Under the pieces are notes generated by a model. That model made no database searches, had not been told where the DNA came from, and was given only the letters and a program-made list of their open reading frames with translations. This document shows positions 22,790-34,670 of a stretch of DNA of 64,000 nucleotides, piece after piece (position 1 is the stretch's first letter; every line of letters starts with the position of its first letter). Position numbers and translations under genes: made by a program. This stretch comes from Marsupella aquatica (Eukaryota; Marchantiophyta), in assembly GCA_973895155.1 (NCBI GenBank), contig OZ316892.1, positions 27,094,001-27,158,000 of the forward strand. Direction: 5' to 3'.

Positions 22790-23420
22790 TGAGCGAGAGG
22801 CCATAAGGACAGGGCCGGGTCGGAAGGCAGTAGCCGCGCGCATGCCAGGTGGTGGGGGGGGAGCATTATACCCTCCCACGAGCCGGGAGTAGGACCAAAG
22901 GGCAGCCGCGAGCAGGCGAGAAGGACCGAGGCGCGTAAGGGAGAGGGAGGCATGAGCCGAGAGTAGGACCCCGGCAGCGTATAGTAGGAAAGAGGGCGAG
23001 CTCTTGGGGGAACCCATAAGGGGCAGCCCTAGGGCAGCCACGTGGAATCCCCAGGAGGGCATCGCGAGCCGGGAGTAAGACCAGGGCCGCGAGCAAGGAA
23101 GAAGGGGAGGCCACGAGGAGGCGGGCCGCGAGTGGAGGAGGACCAGGGCGCGCGAAGAGGGAAGCCGGAGCGGAGGTATAAGGCGCAACCGGGAGGCGAT
23201 CCCTGCATAGGGCTGCGTGCAGAAGTGAGTTAGGGGGGAAATTAAGATCCCCCGACCTTGGAGGAAGCATTGGGCCCCGATCCCAGGGAGGCCACGAGGA
23301 GGAGGGAGGCGAGCGGGAATTAAGGCTCCTATGAGTCGGGGGAGAGCAGGTGGCAGCCGTGAGGAAGGTGCCCGGAGGGCAGCCGTGAGCCGAGAGGGCC
23401 GACCGGGAATTGAAGGGAAG
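22790..23420 (+). repeat. GC-rich, purine-strand island with imperfect internal repeats
   Basis: The plus strand is dominated by G and A with recurrent GAGCCGGGAGTA, GCCACGTGGAATC and GACCAGGGCC blocks. The phrase GCCA(T/C)GTGGAATC occurs at both 22780 and 23037, marking a decayed duplication of about 257 bp. Long minus-strand frames here are low-complexity Pro/Ser/Leu products of this composition, not genes. Confidence 0.6.
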
Positions 23421-23861
23421 GACTCGGATTTCCTTCCCCTTTGGTTTTTTTTTGGCTTTTTTTCTCTTCTTTCTCCTCCGCGCACGACTCATCCCATTGC
23501 CGAAAGCAAACTAAGTGTTTCCCACATCCCATTGCCGAAGCTCTCGACATATCTCCCCAATTTTTTCAAAGTGTTCCCTTGGTGCTTGGCTTGGAGAGCT
23601 ATGAAAGTTGAATTGAGACCTTGTGACGATAGCGCCGGCGGCAGCATTGAGTGACTTTTGGGGAGAAATTGAGAGTGGTTCTTGATCATGATACGGGGGC
23701 CGTTCGGGCCAGGGTTTGAATTTTGCTACGGGATTTTGTGACGGAACTTTGTAATCATGGGATTTTCCTGGAGCATGGATGTTTGATCAGCCTGAGTTTA
23801 GTGCGATTCACATTTGTAGGTACAAGGCGGCATATCGGGCTTACATTGCGACATTGATTGA

Positions 23862-24482
23862 GAGGAAGCGGAAGAAGTTGGAGTGTTGAGAGAAGCATTG
23901 GCCAAGGAGAAGGAGAACGCTGGAGAGGTGGAAAAATTGAGAGCCCAGGTTGGAGAACTACGGAGTCAGATGGGGATCTTTGAGACTAGGGTCAAGAGAC
24001 TCGAGGCCTTGAGTCTAGGGAAACGGAAGAGCCCCTGCCCACCTAGCTCCATACTTTCCCCTGACTTGGTCTCCAAGGCCATTGAGATGGTGGTGAAGGA
24101 AGTAAGTGAGAAGTACGGGCCCCTATTGGAAGCAGCCAAGAAGAATCAGGAGAAGAATAAGAGCTTGGAGAAGAAGCTCAAGGAGGTACGTAAGTCGTTG
24201 AGGGAGGCCCAGGTCAATGCGGGAACCCCAGGGATGCCACCCAGATCCGTGACACCAGGGACTCCCATGGCCACCTAACAGGTTTTACCGTTGGAATTGC
24301 AATCCGGTGAGGAAGCTGCCTTGTGGAAGGATACCATCGGTGAGGGGTATATCAAGGCTTGGCAAGCCTTGGCGGCGTTGAGAAAGCAAAGGAACACTAG
24401 TGGGAAGAGTACACCGGTGAAGAAGAAGAGAAGCGGAGTGGTATCCACCCCAGTTGAGAGTGATGAGGAGTCCAACTCATAG
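23862..24482 (+). pseudogene. Coiled-coil ORF of unknown function with one stop
   Basis: The frame opens after a stop at 23859, runs through heptad-rich sequence (LAKEKENAGEVEKLRAQVGE, KNKSLEKKLKEVRKSLREA) to TAA at 24276-24278, and continues in the same frame with LPLELQSGEEAALWKDTIGE to TAG at 24480-24482. The C-terminus is basic then acidic (PVKKKRSGVVSTPVESDEES). The best start is unclear; no ATG lies at the beginning. It resembles coiled-coil proteins found in plant retroelements, but I recognise no domain. Confidence 0.5.
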
Positions 24483-25666
24483 GGCTCAAGCCATGGCACC
24501 ATGAGTGAGGAGGAGGAAGACTAGGGTGGCCGTACGGACTTGATTATACGACCTCTTGATTTTGAAACTTTTTGAAAGTAGTCACTCACAGGCTGGTTGG
24601 AATGAGCTCACGGAGCTGATCCCAACAAGAGGTGGCGCTCCTCAAATGGAGCCAGGATGAGCAAGTTAGAGCCCGACAAAGTTGGTCGGTACGGAAAACT
24701 AAAACGACCATAACTTGGTCGTCCAATGTCCGTTTTGGGAGCGGTTTGGTGATTCATGATCAGGAGGAGCAGGGATACCCAGGAATGTGCTTAGAGGTGA
24801 AATCAGAGTGGCACCAAGTTTTGGCAATTATAGGGTCCCTTGTATTTTCACGGTTTACAGAGTGATTTTGTAGGGCGCCGTCAAAGGCACCGTCGGTCCC
24901 TTAGTTAGGTAGGGTTGAGGGGTATGTGTGTGCTGCATATCGCTAGGGTTTAGTGATATTTACCTATTGGTGTAATAGGATTTTAGGCAGCACCGCTAGG
25001 AGAAAGTGACTGCATCCAAATGCCGTTGGGTGCTTGGGTGTTTTTGGGGATTCAGTAGTATTTAGGGGGAGAGCCTCGGAGTAGTGAGGGGGGGACTCAG
25101 TCTAGTATTGTTTTTGTGAGGATTAGCCTTCAACAAGAATAGGGAATTGATCCAAAGTATTGAGGTGGAGAGGGCTCATTGTCTTGTGAGGCAGGAGTTG
25201 GGTAGACGATAGGAGACCGGGTTGCCCAAGCAATGTGTTACCTTGGCCACTAAGAGATATGGATTTGGTTGAATTTTTATGAATTCTTGTGTGGTGTTTT
25301 CTCTCTTGGTTGCACGACTGTGTTCTTCCCCTAGCATGGATGTTTAGAGAAAATCACATGGCTTGGTCGACCCTATGAGTGGGAGAGTGGTGACAACACT
25401 TTGCCAAAGGCCAGAAGGAGTAGGAACAAGGTAGTCCACGGGACTTGATCAAAAGCGGAGTACACCTATAGTCGGTAGACTTGATCAAAAACTGTATTTT
25501 CGGGAGCAAAAACAAATCTACTCATCCTTAGTAGAAAATGAATCCATATAGCATCCCTCCACGTCTCCGTCATACAATACAAAAAAAATTAGTGGAAAAT
25601 AAGAGGTATTTTTTGTGTTAATCGTTTGATAAGCAGGTGACATTATCAAAATGATCCACAATCATG

Positions 25667-25753
25667 GAATAGAAAAAACTTTGTCAATGAATAGAAGGTC
25701 TAATAAGTACGACCTTCTATGTACAGTATTTAACTATGAGGTTTTTTCTATTC
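25667..25753. repeat. Two nested perfect inverted repeats
   Basis: GAATAGAAAAAAC (25667-25679) pairs with GTTTTTTCTATTC (25741-25753), 13 of 13. Inside it ATAGAAGGTC (25691-25700) pairs with GACCTTCTAT (25711-25720), 10 of 10. Could be a short foldback remnant or an RNA hairpin. Confidence 0.75.
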
Positions 25754-25774
25754 AACAAGATAGTGGTCCTATGC

Positions 25775-26349
25775 TCAAGGCCGGAGGTCTAGAGAATCAC
25801 TATCCAAACAAAATTTCTTTCTACATCTCAATGGATTATCCTGCTTATGAGTTGATGGTCCTGTACTGTTTGACACATATGGTGTATTAGAGATTAAAGA
25901 ATCTACAACGAGAAATGGAATGTTTCTCTTCAATGCATGTGTTTGTCTTGGGTCTATCCTCTGTGCAATCATCCTAGACAGGTTATGAGAAATTGGAACT
26001 AAAGGTTTCCCCACGCCTTTCACAACTTTTCTTTTGCCTACATTCTCAAGTAAGGTTGCCTTGTGCTTTTGTTCTCTCCTTGTAGTATCTGAAGAGCCTC
26101 AGATTGCAAGCCTTCCAAGGTCTTGTTGTCTCTGTGAACCTGCTGGTTTTCCATTTTCAACCTCTCAATTTCCTCCTTGAGTTCTAGGGTCTCTGTTGTG
26201 TGGTTTTTTGAGTTGGCCATCTCCTTCAACAAGGCAGGCCAAATCTCCTCACAAAACATGGACTCCATGTGAGTGAAGTACTCTTTTGCCTCTTTACACT
26301 TTCCCAAATATGTCTTAGCAAGATCCTTCAAGTTATCTATGTTAGCCAT
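25775..26349 (-). pseudogene. Possible broken coiled-coil gene, minus strand
   Basis: The minus frame from ATG 26349 encodes MANIDNLKDLAKTYLGKCKE and a heptad stretch (LELKEEIERLKMENQQVHRD) to 26038. A second frame from 26023 to 25775 (GKPLVPISHNLSRMIAQRID) follows after a shift. Residue usage looks protein-like, but no domain is recognised and no splice sites are clear. 26350-28060 contains only weak short frames, including a minus one at 27134-27580 with a repeated VQAKINIVSVASNVRVQARI pattern that may be old coding DNA. Confidence 0.35.
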
Positions 26350-28059
26350 TGTGTCGAACCTGACCCTGAAAAGAATTCACACCAAATTTTACTAACTCTA
26401 AAGTTGATATTTTACATGAATAGTTTATATGGCCTGGACATGTGTGTACAAGGTTAGTATGTATGAGGTTAATACATACGGCTAATAATTACTGCAAAAG
26501 TTAATTACAAACTACGATTGACAAAACTCTAGTCTATACATGGCAAGTTTGTTTTGTAGGCATGCTGTCATGATTGACAGCATGGTGAGTTTACAACCGG
26601 GAGTATTGAGAGAGATTCCAAAGCTGCCATAGTGTTCAAGCGGAAGACACAAAAACAACTACTGGTATTGTCTGCTACATTGTGATTTTACATAAGAACT
26701 TTGATAAATGGATTCATAACTTTTGAAAAGATCACACTGATCTTAGTTAATTTAACATGTAGTTAAGTAGCGCCAGGACTCCGTGAGGACTCCACTAAAG
26801 ACTCCGTGAGGACTGCCAAGTTGTCGCTACATAATGGAATGCCACAATTTTATTTTAGGGCCGGTGTGCAAAGGACCTTGCACATGCAAGACAACCCTCA
26901 ATTTCAAGGGCCTCAAAGGCTTGATTTAGGGTTGTTTTGCATGTACATCGGCCCTCAAGAACGCAACCTTTCACAAATAAAAAATTAGGGCTAACTTGCA
27001 TGCAGTCGGTCCTTCAAAATGCAGCCTTAACACTTGTGCAACCTTTGCAAAGAGCACGATCTTCCTGAAGCAATTGATCCTACCCACTACAACATGCAAT
27101 GTGCACTTTCAACCTCGTGTCCCTACTGTGTTGTTATGTGCTCACAGTATATAGGGAAGCTTGAAGGGATGAGGCTCTGCAAAACTGAGTGAACCTGTAA
27201 ATTGATGATGTGCGATGATTGAACCCCTGCAAAGTGTCATTTGCTAGACAACAACTTAGCCGGAAACAATACAAAGGAAAACTGGAAGCCAAAAGCAAGC
27301 CAAGCGTTCCTACATTCCTCCTCCTCACCAAAGCTGCACTCATAGTGTCAATCCTAGCTTGAACACGTACATTGGAAGCTACGCTCACAATGTTGATCTT
27401 AGCTTGAACATAGACATTCAATTCAATTTGCAAGTCCTGCCTGTCCGATGAATGATTTTGTGTCCTCTGCTTGGTCTTTGATTCTTCTCTGAATTGGTCT
27501 CGATATTGAACAATGTTGATTGTTGCTCTCGGAAAGTAGAGATAGTCAGATTGGGTAATAGGTGGAGACTTGCATTGCATGGAAGAGAAACCAACCGCTA
27601 CTTGCTTGACTATCGCCCTATCAAATCATGTATTGGCACTGGCAAAGGACTCTCGTTGTGCTCAAGGTGAGTGTGGTCAGGATAACAAAAATCTACGTTC
27701 ACATGAAGTGTCTGTGTGAGTATTTTAGTTCTGGATTATCACCAAGGATTGAGCACTTTGCTTGTCCAGGAAGAGCCCACATACTATGCAAGAGTATAAC
27801 TTAACAACATCTACTCGAGTATTCCTTGTGCTTGTACTAAATAAGTTACAAAGTATAGGACATGTCCATATACTTGGAAAAACCAATTGTTTTTTCACTA
27901 AGACTATTTGCACTCAATTTTTTTCTTTGGATGTCAATTCTAGGTTGCTTTCATTTAGTTTGTACAGATTTTTTTCACTTCATCTTATGGTTTCACTCTT
28001 CTTGATTGTGTTTGTTTTATTTCTTCCATATTTTGTGTAGGCCTTTGGATTGTAAAAAT

Positions 28060-29412
28060 TAGAAAAAATGGTTTTTTTCAAATGAGGAACTCAAAATCGA
28101 TCATTTTGTCAATAATTCTTGCATTCCAACAAGTGGTTTTGGAGCAAATGCGATTTGCAGCTCTTGTTGGTAACTATTTTTTGGAACCAAGTGACAAGAA
28201 ACTCCTTGCAAACTTGTTTATACTCTTTCAGACCATTTAACATGCATTTTCCAGAGACCATTGTCTTCTATCTGAACATTATATTGAGCCTAGATCCAGA
28301 GAATGGAATGGCTAGTACCTTATGCATGTCATCAAAGACGATCTTGTCCGTTTCAAGCATTTGTTCTGGGTGTCACCCACAAGATTCATGTATATTTGCG
28401 ACTTGGTTTGAGAATATTTGACTACAAATGCCCCACCTAGCCTTTACAATTTGACCAACAGGACATTGTCCGTTGAGCGACAAGTTGCCATGATCTACTG
28501 TTGCATAGATTTGCTACTGGGTGTTTGTTGTTGATACTTTCAAAGATGTTTGGGGTTTCAGTTCCATGCATTTCTGATATGATTTGGCAATTTGTTAAGG
28601 CCTTAATTAGGCGCAATAGAGGTAGACATATGAGTTGGCCACAAGGAGAAGCCATGGCAAGGGTGAAAGAGAAATTCCGCTAATTGCAAAAATTTCCAAA
28701 TTTTGTGGTGCAATTGATGCTACTCATTTCCAGGTGGAGTTACCTCTTGGAACAAATTCAACTAATTATTGTGACTACAAACATGGGCAAATCATTTTGA
28801 TGCAAGTCATTTGTGATAGTCGTATTTAATTTTTGGATGTCTTTGCAGGCTGGCTTGGTAGCATTCAAGACTCACAATTTTTGAAAGTCTCAAGTTTTTA
28901 TGATGATGTTTTGACACACCGCACAAAACTCTCTGGTTCCACATTTACAACTCCAATAGGATTCACTATAGGAGAGTATATTATTGATGATGTTGGCTAT
29001 CCTGCTTATCCTTGGTTGCTAAACTCTTTTCCAAAGACTAGAGAGCATAGTCAAAAGAGAGAGTTCAACTATAGGCTTTGCTCAACTAGGATGTGTGTGG
29101 AGCGTGCTTTTGGTCAAGTGAAAAACAATTGGAGATTTGTTTCTTGCCAAATGTTTCAATTGCATCCATATGGATTACCACATTATATTACATGTGCAAG
29201 ACTTTTGCATAACATATGTATTGATCTTGGAGATGTATATGATCCAACATGGGATATAGATGCAGACCATCCATATGAACCTAAAGATCTCACTGCTACA
29301 CCTCAGACTTCAAATAATGGGCATAGATATCGTATTGCAATAATGAATTATTTGTTATCTAAGAGAGAATGGGAGCATGAATATGAAAGACGTCGTGCTG
29401 TCCGTTGTGGTA
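28060..29412 (+). pseudogene. Harbinger-2 DDE transposase, broken
   Basis: Same family as Harbinger-1. N-terminal blocks LEPSDKKLLANLFILF and DLVRFKHLFWVSPTRFMYIC are readable at 28160-28420. CGAIDATHFQVELPLGT (~28707) holds the first Asp, then a TAA near 28827 directly precedes FLDVFAGWLGSIQD with the second Asp. From 28833 the frame is open through DDVGYPAYPWLLNSF and RMCVERAFGQVKNNWRF (catalytic Glu) to RRRAV, about 29410. Several shifts lie before 28700. No Myb-like partner gene is visible beside it. Homology to Harbinger-1 ends near 29412, where Gypsy-2 DNA probably begins. Confidence 0.88.
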
Positions 29413-30701
29413 TGGGTGTCCCTGCAATTTTTTCTGGAAACTTGTTTATTTTTAGCATATCTCAAGATTTACTTACACTTTAGACGCCTCCGGCCAACAT
29501 TTACTTGTTCTGGACACTTATAGAAATATTTGACATCTCCGGCTTTCCTGACGATTCCTAGTGTACTTTGCCCGACGCTGTGACCAGCATCTGTTTCTTT
29601 TACTCATGACGCTTTTGGCAGTGCGCGACCACCACCAAGACTCTATGAGGATTTCACACGACGCTGTGAGCAGCGTCCACCCTAGTATTGACGCTATGAG
29701 CAGCGTCCGTTGCTTCTACTCACGACGCTTCTAGCAGCGTCCACTCGTCACTTAGACTTAGTTTTTGAAGTAGATTACTAGTAGAGTAGTATTTTGCCAC
29801 CCTGGAAGTACTTATGCTGTACTTCTCCCTTGTTTAGTTTTAAGCTTGGAAAGGCACGACTGTTCTTGCCTCCTCCATTTTTGGATTCCAGCACTTTTAA
29901 GACAGAGTAGAGTGATCATTTGAAGTAGAGAGAAATAGACTTAATACTGTATTCAAAATTGAGTCTTCTGAATAGTTTCCTCCTCCTTCCATTGTAACAA
30001 GGCATGCTGTGAGTGTTTTGTATGGAAGTAAAGCTGTATTGATTGAAGTTGAGATTGAATTCAAGAGATTCCTGTGGTGATTGAATTTAGTTACAGATTT
30101 CTGAAATTTGTATTGAATTCATTGCTAGGCTTGCTTGCAGAGTCGGGATTCGCTAGCCAATTCAAGAATAGTTAATGATAAATGAGAAGTAAATTCTGAT
30201 TCTCAGAGTAGTCAGTACCGTTGCTTTGATTCTGGAATATGGTTTAGAGTTTGACTGAATTGCGCATCGCTGACGTCAAACCATGTTGATGGCATTTTAA
30301 ATCATATCATTCATTTGCAACCAGAAAGCTTCTAGTTCATCAGATTGAGAATTCCATTATCATTAACCTTTGTGTTTTGAAGCGTGAGATTGATGAATTA
30401 TGAGACATATTTCATGTCTATACTGAGCCCAAATCCTTTCTGAAGGAGTGGCAGTAGCAGCTTGTAGTCTCTAAATCCTTACTCATTTCTTCTTTGATTC
30501 ATAAATCAGAAGTTCAGTTACTTGGTTGTTTGTTTATTTGATTTTTTGTTGAAAAGTGAAGTCAGCATAGAGCTCAGGGCTCTAAATCACTCAGAGTGAT
30601 AAAAGTTATACAATTCATTCTGAAATCTGTTCTTAAAGGGATCGAAACCCTGGTTTTAGGTGAGAAGAGTCACTTTTGATACTTAGCACTATACGATATC
30701 T
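29413..30701 (+). repeat. Gypsy-2 5' LTR (left limit approximate)
   Basis: Lies just upstream of the primer site. It contains a cluster of GACGCT-N6-AGCGTC hairpins at 29573-29741 and an AT-rich transcription or polyadenylation-like section around 29930-30060. No second LTR copy in the window allows exact ends. Confidence 0.5.
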
Positions 30702-30704
30702 TTT

Positions 30705-30727
30705 TGGCGCCGCTGCCGGGGAACGAA
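30705..30727 (+). other. Gypsy-2 primer-binding site, tRNA-Asp type
   Basis: TGGCGCCGCTGCCGGGGA and the following ACGAA match the reverse complement of the plant tRNA-Asp(GTC) 3' end, with C for T at one site and A for T at another. This primer is usual for Athila/Tat-type plant gypsy elements. Confidence 0.88.
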
Positions 30728-31907
30728 TTTAAGATTGAATTGACGTACAGGCAGTGTATGCCAGAAGGAGCTAGACGGGAGAGGAATTCACGTTCTACTA
30801 TAATTGTGAAGGTGCGTCATCACTGCAGTTAAAAAGATGAAGAGCTTCCATTTCGAGGTGATGCCGTACTCTATCCAAAGCGCCCCGGAAGCTCTCTTAA
30901 GAGTATTGGAAAAATTTGTGGTGCCAAACTTAAGAGAAGAAACCCCTCTCCCACCAGAAAAGGCCTCACAGAGAGGAGTTGTTGCTCGTCAAGTTGCTTT
31001 GGAGATAGTCGAAGACACCAAAGACACTTTGAGTGACAAGTGAAGTTATCATAACTTTGCTCGGGACGTATGATTTTGTAAAATTGTCCAACCATCCTGG
31101 TTCGTGTGACCAATGCCACCTATCCGATCTTTGGGAACATTAAGAATTAGGAATTTGAGGAATCGTTATGTTAATTCTTGGGTTCTGAGCCTGAGAGGGA
31201 GGAATGGCATACATTGGTTAACTATCACCTGGTGGGAAGATGAAAATTTGCATTTAGTAATATTAAGGCTGAATGGTAGGATCACACAGGAGAGATATTT
31301 AGTCATTTCCATTCGGGAGTTAGCGGAAGGAATCATGCACCAGGAATTGTGTAGAAGATTAGGAAGGAGATAGACGCCTGATTGGCCTAGTGTAGCGTAC
31401 CATGTGGTAAAGAAATTTCAGGGTGTAGGACGTCGGAGATTATGGGGAACGCCCGGTTCCAGTAATCGCCATCGTAAGGACGAGATAAGGAAGGACGTTG
31501 CGAAGAGCGTCCAATGCGATTTGTCCCAGAAGACTCCGCAAGTCAGGACGCTTCCAGTAGCGTCCGATCCCAGTCACAGCGTCCGGCGGAATCTGTGACG
31601 AACCAACATGCGCAACGCTTCTGGTGTGCCTTTCCGCGTCTCAACCCGAGGGACGCACCAGGGAAAACGAGGTTTTAGAATCTCGACTGGTCACTGAAGG
31701 GAAGTATTAGCTATGGGAACGGGATAGCAAGGGGGAGGAATCATGCAAGGGATGTTGAACGACGCTACGGGAAGTCACTTTGAGGAAGCAGGTTCATATC
31801 TCCCAGAGTGGGGTGATAACGTCGCACCTAAATAATGACTCCTTACATAAAGACTCCCGAGGAGCGGGTCGGGTGTCTCAAAATCACCCGTGCTTGGAGA
31901 ATGAGGG

Positions 31908-33032
31908 ATGTCTGAGGGAGATCCACCGAATAAAAGAAAACCTACCAAGACCTCCAGTAATTTGGATGCCGCAAAATCAGTAGTGACCCCTCGAACATTA
32001 TTACCCGAATTCCAGTCACCAGGAGCACCTACACCGGGTAGTGTGTGGAAACAAGTGAGATCTATTCAAGAGGCAAGTGGCTCTGTGGAAAGGCCCACGT
32101 CAACCCGACCCCTGTTTGTAAATCTTCATTCAGGTCCAAAACTTATTGGTTCTCAAAAGATCAAGCTCCGCCACCATACAGTACGTTCGGTGAACCAAAT
32201 TGACTCTGGTGTGGATAGTGCCACTGAGAGGGCCTTATCTCATACTGAAGGAAGAAATTTGGGTTTGCCCGAGAACACAGTTGCAGAACCGCTGGCCCAA
32301 GATAATTCTGTCGATCTTTTATAATTGGATAATCCAGAACCACTTAGCGAAGCCGGTGGTTCGTCCTCTAGTGAGACAAGCAGCAGTTCTGGTAGCGGCA
32401 GCCAATCCGGCAGTTCAGGCTTGGGCAGCCCAAACCCATTTGCTACCCGATCAGCTCTTCCTTTCGTTACCCTCCTATCTCCAACCATGATGGCTCGAAA
32501 TAATGTGAGGTACGACCAGTTCTTCGGTACTTCCAAGGAGGATGCAGAGGTGTATTTGAAAGAATTTGAAGCTGCAGCTACATCCAATGGACAGAGTCAA
32601 GACGCTGAAAAAGCCAATCTATTTGGTGGTCTAATGAAAAAGGGTGCTCAGAAATGGTATGACCGTTTCCTGGACAAGCAGGATTGGGGGAAATTGAAGG
32701 CTGCTTTCTTGGCCAAATATAAAGAAGAAGGAGCAGCTACGCGTGCCTTTGCCCGAATCTCACATCTGCACATGAAGAAACATGGGTCTGTAAGGAAATA
32801 TGCCGACAAATTATTGGATTTGGTAGATCAATATAATCCAGCTACCTCGAAATCTACTATCAAGGACTGGTTTATTAACGGTTTACCCTCCAGGATTGCT
32901 CGTTACGTGAGACGAGAAGGTGGCACCACTTTGGAAGAAGTACAAGAGGCAGCCCAGAAGTACGTGGACTCGGAAATTTCAGAGAGAAAACGAGTTAAGA
33001 AAGACCTGAAGAAAGACAAAAGTATCACCTAA
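31908..33032 (+). pseudogene. gag: Gypsy-2 gag, one in-frame stop
   Basis: The frame from ATG 31908 to TAA 33030 is broken by TAA at 32322-32324. The N-terminus is basic (PPNKRKPTK). After a Ser/Gly-rich linker, the retrotransposon gag domain begins at about 32490: RYDQFFGTSKEDAEVYLKEF, GGLMKKGAQKWYDRFL and SHLHMKKHGSVRKYADKLLD. It ends in a basic SERKRVKKDLKKDK tail with no CCHC zinc knuckle. A second ORF at 30837-31043 in the leader (68 residues) may be a decayed upstream coding piece. Gag would coat element RNA; with no pol it could move only in trans. Confidence 0.85.
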
Positions 33033-33044
33033 ATTGAAACAGGC

Positions 33045-33250
33045 AGGCAGGCAAACCTCCAACATTTGCACACAAAAAACAACACTTTGACAAATTGGAG
33101 ACCAATAACTTAGTACCTAATGGTGGACAAACCCCCATCTTCTGCACACAAAATGCAACACTTAGGAGTCCAGTGTCTTATCACTTAATTGAGGCGGAAG
33201 ACCAACTCTAACCATTTACACACATAATGTAACATTTTGACTAATTCTTT
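33045..33250 (+). repeat. Decayed tandem repeat, about 3 copies of ~90-100 bp
   Basis: The phrase CAAACCTCCAACATTTGCACACAAAA...CAACACTTTGAC recurs in altered form near 33126 and 33205 (CACACAAAATGCAACACTT, CACACATAATGTAACATTTTGAC). It starts 13 bases after the gag stop and marks the break of Gypsy-2. 33251-34498 holds no gene or repeat I can support. Confidence 0.6.
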
Positions 33251-34499
33251 TTGACAAATTGGACGTCACTCTCTTATCAATTGAAACGGGAATGGCCCCA
33301 TATAGTAAATGAGTTGCAGTGAAATGGAACCCAGGGAAATATGATATATATAAGAGTTTTCAAGGAACAGTCAACCCTGCAAAAGGGGGAGGGAGTATTC
33401 CAGTAACATTTCCAGTAGCATCAACCTGAATATCTTGGATGCGGCGGAGGGCCCTTTATTGGCAGGAGGGGTGTAATCATGTAATGAATATGTGGCTATT
33501 AGACGATTGTGGAGAAGGATTACGTAAGTTCCTCTCTACGTGTGAGCACGGCACTGGCAGCCTCGTCTCGTGTAGACACCTGCGTTCCTCATTTCACAAG
33601 ACACTTTCCACTTTCCAGCTAGCAAATCCTCAATGCATGTAGCAAAGCAGCTACAGTCGCGCCCACAGTCACGTGTACCTCAACATCATTGGTGCAGCAA
33701 GCTTTCGATGCAAATGACCTTCTATCGGGTTCTGTTTTCTCCTTGGTGGTCTAGCTCCACATATTAGAAAGTATAGCAGGGTTGCGCCGTCAGCTAGCGA
33801 ACATTCTATCCATGGCTGTCTATTGTACTCATGCTGCAGCTATTGCTATAGTGTACTTTAGAGCCAAATGACCTCATAGGCTTCGGTGAACTCCAATTAC
33901 TTTGCTCCTCCAGCGCATAGTTACAAGCTAGAGTAGAGCAATTCAGCTTGCTACACGTTGAGATCCAAATTCACCATCTAGGTTTCGTTGCACTACAATT
34001 ATTTTGTCCTCGAGAGCACTGTTGAGTATAGCAATCGACTTGACTGCTCCAGACTGACAGTCTGAGATTCAAGTTCACCTTCTACTGTAGACACTGCTAG
34101 AAGCAAGACTAGAGCTCTAGAAGGGACTAGCGTAGAGATGGGCTCCGCCGTCACAGTCTCATTCGATAAGTCTGTCATGTGGGCAGAAGGGCTCTTATCC
34201 CGGCACGAGTTCACTTCAAGTACCCAAATTTAGTGACAATGTATTGTACCAGAACTTGTTTGTCAGCACGGCCGGTGGGGTCATTGATTTGTGGAGACTG
34301 GCTAGACTGCTACACCTGCTTTTTTGACTTTCTCTTTGAAAGGGCCTGATAACAGCCAACTGCCTTACTGCCAGGTCGCATTGTCGTCCCGTCAGTTATG
34401 TTATAGTCCTCGATTTAGCAGACACAGTCATGACCCAACGAACCGATGATTTGATTTGTCCCATGCTTTGTAAGCTGTAGACATTTGGCACAAGGAGGA

Positions 34500-34662
34500 A
34501 AGCTCGTATCCAATGACTTTGGTGGGGTGGCCGATGGGGAAGCAAGCAATTTGTATCGCTGTACAATCACACTGTCACAGGCATAAGGACAAAAGCTCGT
34601 ATCCAAGGACTTCGGTGGGGTGGCCGGTGGGGAGCAAGCAAATTGTATTGCTGTCGAGTCAC
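34500..34662 (+). repeat. Two-copy direct repeat, 93-bp period
   Basis: AAGCTCGTATCCAATGACTT at 34500 and AAGCTCGTATCCAAGGACTT at 34593 begin two ~70-bp copies sharing GGTGGGGTGGCCG(A/G)TGGGGA and GCAAGCAA. The second copy abuts the left target site of the foldback element. Confidence 0.85.
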
Positions 34663-34670
34663 CGATTCCT

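Larger units (their letters stand above)
22411..25500 (+). other. Unclassified LTR-like accessory region
   Basis: Begins TGTGACGGGATCCCCGTC, with a hairpin-like start of the kind seen at gypsy LTR ends. It contains a GC-rich purine-strand island (22790-23420), a coiled-coil ORF (23862-24482) and, near 24690-24760, an AAACGACCATAACTTGGTCG block followed by G-rich tracts at 25065-25100. No reverse transcriptase, primer site or matching second LTR is visible, so I leave it unclassified. It may be a truncated or non-autonomous LTR element. 25100-25620 holds nothing I can support. Confidence 0.35.
29413..33032 (+). mobile_element. Gypsy-2, truncated gypsy element with LTR, primer site and gag only
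   Basis: A tRNA-Asp primer site at 30705 follows an LTR-like region, and a gag ORF follows a 1.2-kb leader. No protease, RT, RNase H, integrase or 3' LTR is found before unrelated tandem repeats start at 33045. It is therefore 3'-truncated or a gag-only non-autonomous element. The left limit is set only where Harbinger-2 homology ends. Confidence 0.75.

Noticed and set aside
22685-23492. Long minus-strand ORFs (266 and 208 codons) in the GC-rich island
   Set aside because: Low-complexity Pro/Ser/Leu/Arg sequences in two overlapping frames, caused by GC and purine bias; no domain, no start context.
26860-26957. Tiny inverted-repeat element (GGGCCGGTGTGCA ... TACATCGGCCC)
   Set aside because: Ends match only partly and no target duplication was found.
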